A DNA stretch of 64,000 bases, taken from positions 306,433-370,432 of the forward strand of contig JAJNNX010000058.1 in the NCBI GenBank assembly GCA_023159155.1, given 5' to 3'. The number at the start of each line of letters is the position of its first letter. Position 1 is the stretch's first letter. Source of the DNA: Ustulina deusta (lineage: Eukaryota > Ascomycota > Sordariomycetes > Xylariales > Xylariaceae). The translations under genes were made by a program, and so were the position numbers. The notes below the pieces were generated by a model. The model saw only the letters and a list, made by a program, of their open reading frames with translations, did not search any database and was not told the origin of the DNA. Positions 10,100 to 21,100 of the stretch are shown piece after piece.

Positions 10100-13000
10100 A
10101 GCTCGGGAAGGGTAGGCGTAGGCGTAGGTATTCAGTCTATGTCGGTCTCAGTTCACGTTCACGTTCACTGTTGTCGCCGTTGTTGTTGTTGTCGCAGAAA
10201 AGGGGTGTTTCGTGCAACGACGCGATAAAATCTGGGTGCTCGGCAATTGACGTAACATGGACAGCAGATCGGGCAGGATGCTGCAGCTTCAATCTGCTGT
10301 GTTAGGCCGGCTGCAACTCTGAAAGACTTGGTCCAACTTACAGAACGTAGCACTAGCAAGCTGGAAAATCGAAGATAAAGCCGATAGCAAACAACAAAGA
10401 CATGACACAGGCCTGGCCAGACCCTGTCGGAAGAATGTGGACGTGGTGTAAGTGGGAACAAGAGTGAGAATGGGAATGAGAACGAGAATGAGAACGCGAG
10501 CCTAAGGAAGGGAGACTGATATGTGCTAACTGAACAGATATATGTTAGCAGGCACTGTACATCGAGTAGGTAGGTCGATAAGAGGGATTGGATGCATGTG
10601 GTTGAATGGCTACGGCTAGCCCATTATCTGGCTAGCAGAAAGAAGCAACAAGAGACCAAAACCTGAATTACTTGGTCCTGCTCGATCAACCTGTGCTTAC
10701 ATGTGTAATGGGTACTGCTTGGGGGTACCTATATTTTCAGTATGATCGATAGCAAACCGGTGCCGCTAAGGCTTTTCTCCCGTCATGAGCCACGGTACCT
10801 TGCCAGAAACCCGATCATCATCCTTGTCGACGTCTCGTTCAGTAAGATCCAGTTGTAGTGTACCTAGTGCACAGCCAACATGGAACAACACCGGTCTGAT
10901 AGGTCGGATAGGGGGTGTTGGACAATAGTCTGGATGCTTACCACGATAAACCATTTGCAGATCACCGTCACTGGTTTGTCAGTTATCTATCTAGGAATGA
11001 TCACCGGCAGTTTGATGAACGAGTTGCATGAAGACTCGACCTAGGTACTTATCACAAGGGATCTGTCTAGTGCCATCTGCTTAGCTTGCATTCGGGCTGT
11101 TTGGCTATCTCGTGGTGCAGAGATGCAAAAAAAGGCACTAAGTCTAGAGCCGTTCCACAGCACGCACCATGCTATGTATAGGTGCGCTACCTCAAATAAG
11201 TCACGCTCGGCGCCACGCTTAAGTACTGCAACGCGTTGTGCGACATCCCTGAGATAGGTAGACCGAGCTGCGCCCTCGATTTCACCAATTGGAAGGACGT
11301 CTTCTCATGCCAAATTTCACACGTGCGCTATAGTACCTGTGTAATGCCTATATATACAAAATGGAACATCTGTCTGGCACGTGGGGTATTAATATTGAAG
11401 ATATCAAGTGCACTATTGGACTTGCACTACATTAGTTGGAGGCATAAAAGTCACCTAGGGGAGCCTGAGGTAGTATAGGTATGGTAGGCGCGGTACCTCG
11501 TTTTTCAACGTGGAGAGTACCGACCTACTAGTCTAGTAGTCTACCTACTGTAGTGTAGCTCTGGCTTCAAGCCGTTAGTCTGCCGTTAGCTAGAACTTAT
11601 TCCAAAATAAGGTCTAGTGTGGTCAAGAAATGTTTACTTAGTACCTTGATTACAATACCTGGTAGTATACATCCATGATATCTAGACAGTATGACCATAA
11701 AATTATGTAAAGCTTCACTTTTTTAAGTTGTCACAGGTTTTACTTTTATTCCTATTGTACCTAAGAAGATATGGAAGTTATATAATTATACACAATGTTT
11801 TTGCATTATAAATAAATCCAAATCTCTGGTTGCTACCGATATTATGTACACCTACGTACCTCATAGAAATGCAACTGTACATGCAGCAGTGGCCGGGCTG
11901 CACGCCACCTACAGTAGAATGGGGGTAGCGTGAAGCGCAACCGTGGCGTCCGAGGTGGGGGCGATATGTATACTAATTAACATGCATGTGGTGCCGGCTA
12001 TAGTGTCCTTCCTTGCAGCGCTTATCATACCATCTTCAGCGAGACACCTACGTTCGTACCTCTTAACTAACAGGCCAACTCATGTACGATGATGCGTACA
12101 TCATATCCTTACTTACCGTACTGACCCATCACTCATGCTCCTCAGCTGGTTGCGTACGACAGACACGTCAGGAAGGTTCTGTGACATAGCATCTCGGTTG
12201 GGCTCTCTCTGTAACACTCTCATGTATCCAGTGTATACGTCCTCCGATGCAGCAACAATGGGTCATCCAGAGCAAAGTGAGCTATCAACATGATAGATTG
12301 CCGGCCGCCGATTCGTACTGTAGCATGATATCAGTTGCCAAGACCACAACGTGCCGCCGAGAGGGTTGAACACGGACGCGGGAATCTGTTGATACTAGGT
12401 AGTATGAGAAAATGGTGCATCCCGCCAATAATTACCTAGCTAGACGGTCCTGAACGCCTAGGTCAACGTGGCTCTCTCTGCGAGGCTTTGCCTCACCATT
12501 CCCTCAGTTGTAGTGGAATTGCCAGTGAATTCATAATCTAATTCGCCATCACCTCTCTCTGGTTTCTCGACTCATACGATGCTTGACACGATGTATCAGC
12601 ACGGACTGAATCTGAAACGACGACAGATGCGTTGGGCACAGTGACCACTAGACTGTTTATAGTCAAGGATTCCGGTGTACACTTAAGCAGAGTAATTTCA
12701 GAGCACCTTGAAGTAGAAATAGGTACTTTCGTCGCGTATCGTGACTGGCTCACGGAAGAGAATAGGGTGTAAGAATGACAGGGTAGCTCGAATCCCCGCA
12801 ATCAGGATGGAGGGTTTCTTATCACTCGCGACTACGGCATGTTTAATGCACATGGGCTGCCTTTGTGTAGATGTTGAGATAAGGAATCCCCCATCGGACT
12901 CCTAACTGCAGAGGTAAACGCATGATGAGTATACCTCGTAGGTGCTATCTGCCAGTTTGGGTTGAGATGCAGTGAAGTTTATATTGACATATCCTGAATA

Positions 13001-13755
13001 CACGTACCACTGCAGTATCAACATCTGGTCACCGCTTCGCTTACCACCTCAGTCTTCAAAGAGACGGATCGTACCAATGGTAATGTCCCCGTCCAGATCC
13101 TCCGTACCCCTGCTAGTCTCAGAACCAAGTTCGGAGATTTTCAATCTAAGCGGCTTGCTTTGTGTCGCAAAGACTCATTGATAAAGACCCAACCTACCTG
13201 TGTAGTTACGAATTCGTACACATTCTCTCCCTCATTCCAGGGCATCAACAAACGTTTCTCTGCACTTTAACGGAGCATTCGGTTGCACAACGATCTACAA
13301 TTCCCGAGAAGCGACCAAAGTTCTTATTACCCGACAAGCGATTACAGTGCCTCATTTGTATCTTGAAGAGGATGTTAGAGCCAATAGCTAACCTAGTGGA
13401 CCTCGTTCTTATCGCTACACATGGCTCTATAAATCTATCCCATGACCCTAGATCCTATGGACTTACACACTTGCCACCTACCTTTTGCTACACTCACTCA
13501 CATGTTAAGTAGCTACCAGTTATTTTAGTGAGCAAAGTTTATTTCAATTTACTTTGGTCAATAGAGTCTTGAGTAAATTTCTAAACTCTGCGGATGGAAG
13601 TGTATGCGGCATCAGGGCACGGCCAAACCCCCTTTATTAGTTGAAGTGCCATGGGCACTCCGGTATTTGATGGCCTTATATACAATACCAGTCACGGGCC
13701 CAAACACAGCACACCCCATAAGATAAACGTTTCTCGGTTACATTTGAGTGCCTGG
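10100..13755. other. 3.7-kb gene-free intergenic region
   Basis: Between two minus-strand genes. It begins with the upstream region of the 1230-residue gene, including simple repeats at about 10110-10200 (GTTGTT and CACGTT units) and a GAGAAT/GAGAAC hexamer tract near 10466-10500. The interval 10700-11900 is rich in GTACCT/AGGTAC words. AT content rises around 11640-11830. Open frames of up to 116 codons (for example 13162-13512 +) show no family features and I do not call them. Confidence 0.5.
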
Positions 13756-15819
13756 TCAATGACTACTCTCGATAACTGGCCCTGTGTACGTCTTCCTCGC
13801 CCATGCAACGTAATACAACATACTAAACGCAACGACTGCCCCAAAGCCCAGCAAAGCCCAGTTAAAATTTTGGGGTGTCACATCCCGGGCAGGGGGCCAG
13901 AAGCTAAAAATGAAGATATAGAAGAGGTAAGCACAGGAGAACGCGTTGTTGGCAATTCCAAGTGCCCCGTGTATCCTCCAGGGCCCCCATGTCAGATTGC
14001 CCCCTATCGTGTTTGTGAGAGTATCGTCGTCGTGTCGGGTGCGTATGGCCCCCGTCACTCTACGATAGAGGAGCAGAGACGAGGCGATGAGGTAGGAGCC
14101 AAATAACCCAGCTATCGACATGGAAAGAACGCCACTACAGCACTTAAGTCAGCTACAGTGCTTCTGAGAGTGATCGATGGAGTTTCGAAGGCATGAGAGG
14201 CTGCTGGGATATGATTTTCATCCAAACAGGGGCCATTCTGCTCTGAAGGTTTCCAGAATGAGAACATGACTTCAAGAAATACTCACTTGAAGGCTACCGC
14301 GTCGCCAATGTTGACAAGAGACAGAATAATCGCAATTACGACAGTCACTAGGACAGCGTATTCGGGTATGCTGGTTCGTGGGCTAATTTTTTTGAGAACT
14401 CTCCAGCCACTACAACACTCGGTGTCAGCAAATAGCATTTTGAGCACACCTGTGGGTGTGTAAGGATAGGGAAAGCTCCTGGGGGGTGACTTTCGCCTGG
14501 AAAGGGGCTTTTCGACTCTAAAAGCCCCTGAACTGAGAAGAAAATAGGACTGAGAGTTGCTTACGGTACTCCACGGTCGCGAGCGAAAGCCCAATAAATT
14601 CGAGAGGTCGACGCAAGGCATCCGGTGGTAGCGCTGAAGGACATTACCACAACCAGAGAAGACATAACAGTCGCGCCTGCAGTCGAACCGACCGCGTGGC
14701 GGAAGACGGACATGAATGGATATTGAGGGTTTTCAGCTAACGCCACGTCGATGTTTCCAAGGGAGTAAAGAGTCGCAACCATCATGGCAAAGCCCAATGT
14801 TCCATTTATCGCGAGGCCCGTCATTAAGGATCGAGGTATCACCACAGCGGCGTTCCGGATTTCTTCCGACATCTACTAACTTGTCAGAGAGCAGTATGGC
14901 GATGTTGCTAATTTGCAAAACTCACGTGAATAGCACCGTCTCCGCCAAGAAAGGCAAAAACATTCCCTATAATCCCAACACTAAAAGACAGGCCTTGTGT
15001 TTGCCACAGTCCGGAGTTGACCCAAGTGTTGAAGACGTCTTTGGCCGTTCCATGAGGGCTGAGCAACGACAACGGAAGTACGACAGCGAAGAAGCCGAGG
15101 ATGTGTAGAACGAGCACGAGACCTTCAAACTTCGCCAAGAGAGATCCCACAGCCGTATTGATACCGTAGCTAACCAAAACCACACCCCAGAATAGAAGTG
15201 TGCCATGCCAATTCTTCATAGAAGCAGCGTATTCTGGGTGAGTGAGCAGAATGAGACCTTGGATCATAGTCCCAGTGACAAACCCGCCAGAAGCTACGAG
15301 CGCCTGCCACCCTGTGATAGCGAGCCAGCCTGTAAGATATCCAAGGAACTTCCGGGCCGACGAAGGCGCCAGCATCGAAACCCAATGGTACTGTCCACCT
15401 GATGTCGGTGCCATGGAAACCAGTTCAGAGAGCGTCGTGAATACCGAGAGGGTGCCGACCCAGACGACCAGAAACCCATAAAGAATCCCAGACGGTCCGC
15501 CACTGCCAGCGTTAGTGACTCCGGCGAATTCAGGAGATAGGGGTGTAATACTTCTGCAGTCCCGCAAGAAACGTCCTATACGGCTGTTAGTGGGGTGGGA
15601 AAATAGAACGACAACAGACAAGACATACGTCAATGACCCCTCCCAAGTAATGAGTACAGTGCAGCTAAAACCAAGAATCGTCATGAAGCCAAAGTTCCTC
15701 TTGAGGACAGGCTTCTTCCCAAGACGTGCTAGCACGACATCATCGCGAGAAGCTGAGCCCGAGAGACCCTGCTTGAGCTCGGTCTGCAGACCATGTTCCT
15801 CGAGGCTGGAATTGTCCAT
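13756..15819 (-). CDS. APC-superfamily permease, fungal amino acid/GABA/choline transporter type
   Basis: Plasma-membrane transporter of the AA_permease_2 group that includes Uga4 and Hnm1. The substrate cannot be read from sequence. The exons on the minus strand are 15819-15629, 15575-15552 (24 nt), 15502-14926, 14872-14565, 14409-14287 and 14134-13756, giving 1602 nt or 533 residues with frame kept at all five GT-AG introns. Landmarks in order are FGFMTILGFSCTVLITWEG (first helix), TTFLAGLQNGGPSGILYGF across exons 2-3, APTSGGQYHWV, GWLAITGWQA, then GDGAIHMSEEIRNAAVVIPRS at the exon 3/4 junction, a hallmark loop of this family. About twelve hydrophobic helices are expected. The start MDNSSLEEHG is preferred over an in-frame upstream Met at 15918 that would add a hydrophobic leader. 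Neighbours give no pathway clue. Confidence 0.9.
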
Positions 15820-16882
15820 GCTGGGCAGCGATCGATCACAACTAGGCGAGTACGAGATGCAGAGGTGTGTAGCATCGATGGGAGTTTTTTGGGTTGATGG
15901 GAAAAGAATGAACAGCAACGCGACCCCGAGATCTTTTAGCTGCCCTGCTTCCCTAGATGTCTGTCAGACCAGAGTGGCGAATCCAGCAGTGATAGTCACA
16001 GAATGGAAAGGGAGCTGCTGATGAAGAATTCTGTGTCAGCCTTCAGAAATCCCTTCTTTCCTATCGCATCTTACCTAGTTGCACCGAATGAGACCAGCTA
16101 CAAATCATCGCGCGGTTGGATAAGCAGTACCCCTCAACACGTAGTCGCACCGCAGCGTGTTATACGGCATGGTATACTCCCTAGTCCGATGTTTTTGACG
16201 AATGGCCGGGTCCCGAGCTATGGTAGATACGATCGGAGAGATCTGAAGGAGAAAAGAAGCCGAGTCAATAGGGAGCAACACTTCCGTGTGTGGCTGACAA
16301 ATAGTAGGAATGCCCAACATCGCGACTGTTGGCCTTTTTGACTCCAAAATTAAATAGTGTCCTCTCCGGCGAGACAGATGTGTGTCCTCGACCCAGTATA
16401 ACGGTCGGGCATATGCCGGCGTCCAGCCACCGGTGTGTAAGACAACTATCCACTACTCGCTTATTTCGTGCATTTCTATTGCTTTTTTTGAGGTTATACA
16501 TGCTTCCCTAGTGTTGGCGGTCTTGATCGAAATCTCAGAACTCGTACACTTGGCCTTGGCAATGATCGCGACGATGAATCAGAGCATTTGAAATAAAGGG
16601 TGAAGTGGTCGCATGAGAAGGACTACCGGAGACGAATTAAAGTCGAGCCTGGGAAGAAAATACGAGAGGTGAATATTCCGGTCTGCATGATCTGGTTGGC
16701 CGATCGCCTGTGGCACAACATATAGTCTAGGACAGGGCATGAAACATGATATCCCTTGCTTGGTTAGGATAGTCTCAGATAAATTTTTGCTCGTAAATTA
16801 ATTACTGGTCTTAGAGGACGGCCCCTGGCGGCCTCGACACCAGCATTACTGTGATGATCTACCTATCTCAATCCAATCGCGA
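15820..16882. other. Intergenic: permease promoter and 3' flank of the rhodopsin-domain gene
   Basis: About 1.06 kb between two same-strand genes. No coding feature is supported. The short frames on both strands (up to 168 codons at 15515-16021 +, partly antisense to permease exon 1) lack recognisable motifs. Confidence 0.5.
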
Positions 16883-18215
16883 TCATCGATCCGTTGCCCG
16901 CGACGAGCATGCCGCCGAATTGGTGAAGTCACTTAGGTGATTTGCACTTGTCCCGGTTCTACCTTGCGGGAACTCTTCTTCAGATCCCGGTAACACACGG
17001 GCTATGCCGGACTCCAAGCTTTCCATGAAAGGCCGGAGATAAGGACCGCAAGCAGTTACAACGCTTGTGGATAGGATAGCTTGACTGTAACGCTCGAGAT
17101 CAGTAATTGCGCGTGATCTGTGAGTATGTTCGAAACCGCGAGAAGCCCCCAAAATATGATTCTGGCCGGGGAAGAAGGCCTTGAGACTCGCTGGAGCATG
17201 TAGGAAATGACTACGAGAATTACTCACTTTAAAACGGTTGGTAGCCAAAGATCTTTCGTCAGATCAGCACTGGGGTACACATTAAGGAACACGGTGAGCT
17301 GCGCGAGAGCAATACCGATGATTCTGGTGATCGATTAGCTCAGAATGTGATGACCAAGCTGTCCAGGTCACAGCGAGATGCAACTTACAGGAGACGGGTC
17401 GAAAAAACCAGCAACACAACTGATCTCCTCAAGAGAGACATTCGCAAGGTACCAATGATCAGGAAATACATCGCAACGATGAAGAATTCGGTCCCAATAT
17501 TGCTCACGGCTACATATGCCCACCAAGCTCGCTACGTTATCGCTTAATAACCTTCTTCGATAAGCCAGGAGTAGATCGGCTTTACTTACCCTGTTAATGC
17601 ACTGAGAACCGTGGATATAGTCCCACGGCGTTGGAAATGCGCACTGAAACAGCGTCGTCAATACCGCGGACAGCACCCATAGTCCAACGGCGAGGCGAAG
17701 AACCCAGTCTAGGCGCTGATGCGTTGTGCTGGGACTGAGCTGCTGGATGGAAATCGATATGGACCATTTTATAAGTGCGAGAGCAGTAAGTTGAAAGACG
17801 AAACTGGTATACTCTGACTTTAGGCATAGAAAATGTCAGTCCTCGTGCGGGTGAGTCTATCAAGGTAAGGAGAACTTGCCTGGAGGAATCTCTCGACAGC
17901 ATCTTGACTTAAACTGCTCATTGGCTCCCCTAAGCCCTGTGATGCGCCCAGGGATATCGAGACGCATTGTGCTAGATATGCAGACTGCCACAGGTCAGCC
18001 GTAGTCAGCTATCAGGGGGTGAGTGGGAGATAGTAAATCGTCGAACTAACCTGGGCTGCTAATAGGATCCAATCATCCCTGGCTAACTTTCGCGTCATGT
18101 AGTATTTGGTACCCAGGCGTGCTCCTACGCTTAGGATGGCTACGATAAATAGGAACCAGAGCAGAATCTGCAGGATACTACCCTGTTCATTTTGCAGCAT
18201 ATCTCGTCTAATCAT
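16883..18215 (-). CDS. PTH11-type fungal rhodopsin-domain integral membrane protein (seven helices, no CFEM domain)
   Basis: Member of the large Pezizomycotina family of GPCR-like seven-helix proteins, some of which act in surface sensing; no ligand or role can be assigned here. The exons on the minus strand are 18215-18051, 17984-17880, 17817-17590, 17531-17389, 17323-17228 and 17117-16883, giving 972 nt or 323 residues. Family landmarks are GARLGTKYYMTRKLARDDWILLAA after helix 1 (to residue 54), KWSISISIQQLSP, the LFQCAFPTPWD...C loop (147-163) with its cysteine pair C149/C163, RRSVVLLVFSTRLL, and VVTACGPYLRPFMESLESG near the end. The tail is short and Ser/Thr/Ala-rich. Intron 2 is either GC-AG (CAG|GCAAGT to AAAG|TCAGAG) or a GT-AG variant shifted by 4 nt at both ends; the two choices differ by two residues (SE versus AK). 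An N-terminal CFEM domain is absent. Confidence 0.85.
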
Positions 18216-19170
18216 TTTTGATAGTGTGTAGGGATGGTGTGTATAGGTTGAGGTGTAAGTCGCTTCATAGAACGGATAACGGCCGAGATTGTGAAGTTGA
18301 TCATGAAGGATAGGAGTTTGTGTGGGAAAGATTCGTAGCTCGACAACTCATAATGTATGGTCTAAATATTAATTTCGATAATATAGGGGCGATGTGCGAG
18401 ATCTGTAGTCGTTAAATCTTGTTGAAGTACCGGATGGCATTGTAAAGATCTCTCGTCGTGATAGAGTGGCCTACTACATATCAGATTCACTCTGCTACAC
18501 ACTATGGCATCTTAATTTGTGGGGATTCAATCCTGAAGTCTGGGGATCAGTTATGGGAGAGCGGCATTAAGGTCAATTGCCGTTGCTTCTGGAGATTCCC
18601 TTGTCTTTCGGCTGCATCTGTGGCGTGATCGCCCTTCCGCTAGCCTCCGCAAGGGCCAGGGTATAAGACTTTGTGGCCGATGAGGTTGTGCACCATATTC
18701 AATCCAATATAATCAGTTAGTTGCGATTGGCTCATAGATACGCCACAAAGTATTAATTGTGATACCACAAGGTTCGGACTGTGTCTAGACTGACTGGGGG
18801 AAGACGAACAAAAGACACACTACCCGTGATAGTAATGGGCGAGATACAGGTAAGACAAAATTGACTGAAGGCTCAGATCTCCCTGGCACATAGCCTGTGA
18901 CTCTATATGTTAGCTCTTCGCAGCTCTAGAACCGGCAACGCCACACAAGAAGATCCGAGTTCAAAAGAAAAACCAATTCTCGAGACTGGACATTCCACCC
19001 TCTCGCGGGGGAACTCAATCGAATTGCTTTTGAGGATACATGGACCCTTTCGAAATCACCTCTCGCAGAACTTAGAAGTCATAATTCTGGTTCTGGGTAC
19101 ACATATAAGTAGCTGCAGGTAGCCAAGTGTCCGGATTGATAGTGCTATACTTTTGGTAGTAGTGTGATGG
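18216..19170. other. Intergenic region next to a RIP-degraded transposon
   Basis: Promoter side of the rhodopsin-domain gene, ending at the TA target of the transposon at 19171-19172. Nothing coding is supported. Confidence 0.5.
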
Positions 19171-19172
19171 TA

Positions 19173-19214
19173 AGCTAACACCCCCCCTTGCGAACCACCC
19201 CATCGCAACCCAGC
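19173..19214 (+). repeat. Left terminal inverted repeat
   Basis: Starts agctaacacccccccttgcg. The first 34 bp are identical to the reverse complement of the right end; one mismatch follows (a versus g at 19207) and then 7 more matching bases. It keeps C-rich runs and CpA sites although the adjoining interior is fully mutated. Confidence 0.9.
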
Positions 19215-21056
19215 TAAAAACGCACTACTAACCCTAACCACCTTAATTAAAAATTATTAAATAACGCAACCGCGTTTAGTTCTTATATTCTTTTTTTACT
19301 TTTATTTTTTTTAAAATTAACTCTTTTTTATTGCAATGCTTTTATATAGCAATTAATAATATGCAGTAGCTATAGTTCGTACTGCTTAACTTAATACTTT
19401 ATAAAAACAAGCAGCTATTTAATAAAGTATTAACTAGTTATATATATACTGCTGCTTTAATAGCATTCCGACCAAAAAGCAGTTATATTAATATTTTTAG
19501 ATCTTATTTCTATACTTTAAAATTAAACTAGCTAATTAAGCTATAAATTAAGCTAAACTAAGCTTTATATTTTTAATAATTAAATTTAAATATATAGCTA
19601 AATATATATTATTAGCTTTTAAAAACTTTAAAATATTTAAAAAGTTATAATATATATATATATTTTTTTTTTGTAATCCTGAGCTAAAAACTGCCAAATT
19701 AATATTTATTAGCTATTTATATATTAATAGAGCAACTATAGCTAATATTAAGCTATTTTTTAAATATTTTAAAATTTTTAAACTAGTAAATATATTTTTA
19801 GAACAATTTTTTAATACTAATAAAATAAGCATTAGTTAAAGCATAAAAAAAAGTTATTAAGTTGTTTATAAAGCTTTAATATATATAGCTTTAAAAAAAA
19901 CATTAAAAAAAGCAAATAAATAATATTTTTTAAATATATTAGCAATAAAAATATTGCTTTACTATTACTACTTATTTTTAAAAAAATTAATATTTAAAAT
20001 TAATAGTTTTTAAATATAAATTATAATTTATTTAAAAACTAGCAGTTTAAAACTTTGCTTAATAAATAAACCTATAATTTTATTACTATTAATTAGTTTA
20101 TTAATATTTTTATTTTGTTTGTTTAAAGCTATTTTAATAATATATAAGTTGTACTAATATATAATAGCTATAACTTATATATAAATAATAACTTTTTATA
20201 GCTCTATTTCTTAAATAAAATATAGTTTGTTTTTTATAAACTATATTATAGCTATGTTATATAAGTATTAAACATTAAAATTTTTAGTTTATTAAAAAAA
20301 AAACTTAAAAACAAAATTAAAAAAATATTTAAAAACTGCTTTAGCGTTATGCTTTTAAAAAAAACATAATTATAATATATAAACAAGCTTGTAATACTAT
20401 TTTATTATTAAAAACTATTAAAAAAGCATAAGTAATAATTAAAATATAATTAAAAAATATCTAATTACTATTATTTTTAAAATATATTATGCTTAAAAAT
20501 AAAAATATTGCTTGCAAAATTTAACTAATACTTATACCAACCGATTAACTTAAAATACTTAAATATTAGCTTAGACCGGGCTAAATAAAAATTGCAACAC
20601 TTATAAAAAGCTAAGATTTATAATATATAACTCGGAAATTAGCTAGGCACTACTCTTCTTTTAATAACCTATTACAAAAGCTATTTTTTATAAAAGCTAG
20701 TAAAGCTTTTAACTAAAAAGCCAAAAAAATTACAATTTTAAAAGCATACGTTAAGCTATTAAAAGCTAAACTAGCTAAAAAAATTATATTAAAACATAAA
20801 TTAATCAAATTGCTATTTAGTTATTGTTTTATTTATATAACCTATATATAGCAAATTAAACAAAAATTGTAATAGCAAACGTTATATATAAATAAAACTA
20901 AAAACAAAAACGTACTAAAAGCAAAAAAAACAAAAACTAAAAATATAATTAAAGTTAGAACATCTTAATATTTAATAAAAACACTAAGGTTAGCTATAAA
21001 TACTATATTATACTATAAATAATAGCTTCGAAAGTTAGTAGGTAGCTATTTTGGTG

Positions 21057-21098
21057 GCTGGGTCGCGATGGGGTGGTTCGCAAGGGGGGGTGTTAGCT
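21057..21098 (-). repeat. Right terminal inverted repeat
   Basis: Reverse complement of the left terminal repeat, with 34 identical bases from the tip. It is followed by the second TA of the target duplication. Confidence 0.9.
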
Positions 21099-21100
21099 TA

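Larger units (their letters stand above)
19173..21098. mobile_element. Tc1/mariner-pogo-like (Fot1/Pot2-size) DNA transposon, interior destroyed by RIP
   Basis: A 1926-bp element with 42-bp terminal inverted repeats and a TA dinucleotide on each side (19171-19172 and 21099-21100), the target duplication expected of Tc1/mariner/pogo elements. The size matches the roughly 1.9-kb Fot1/Pot2 group of fungal pogo-like elements. The interior from about 19250 to 21040 is almost entirely A/T, with G and C surviving mainly in AGCT, ACT and AGT contexts. No transposase frame remains. This is the expected outcome of C-to-T mutation at CpA on both strands. The family assignment rests on TIR, TSD and length, not on transposase sequence. 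Confidence 0.8.

Noticed and set aside
13162..13512. 116-codon plus-strand frame
   Set aside because: No motif, no neighbouring exon that fits, and codon usage unlike the called genes.
15820..15918. 33-residue N-terminal extension of the permease
   Set aside because: Would add a hydrophobic leader not expected before the acidic N-terminus of this transporter family.
19228..19245. Telomere-like words (ctaaccctaacc) near the left transposon end
   Set aside because: Only about one and a half units occur, inside the element just after the inverted repeat; there is no array.
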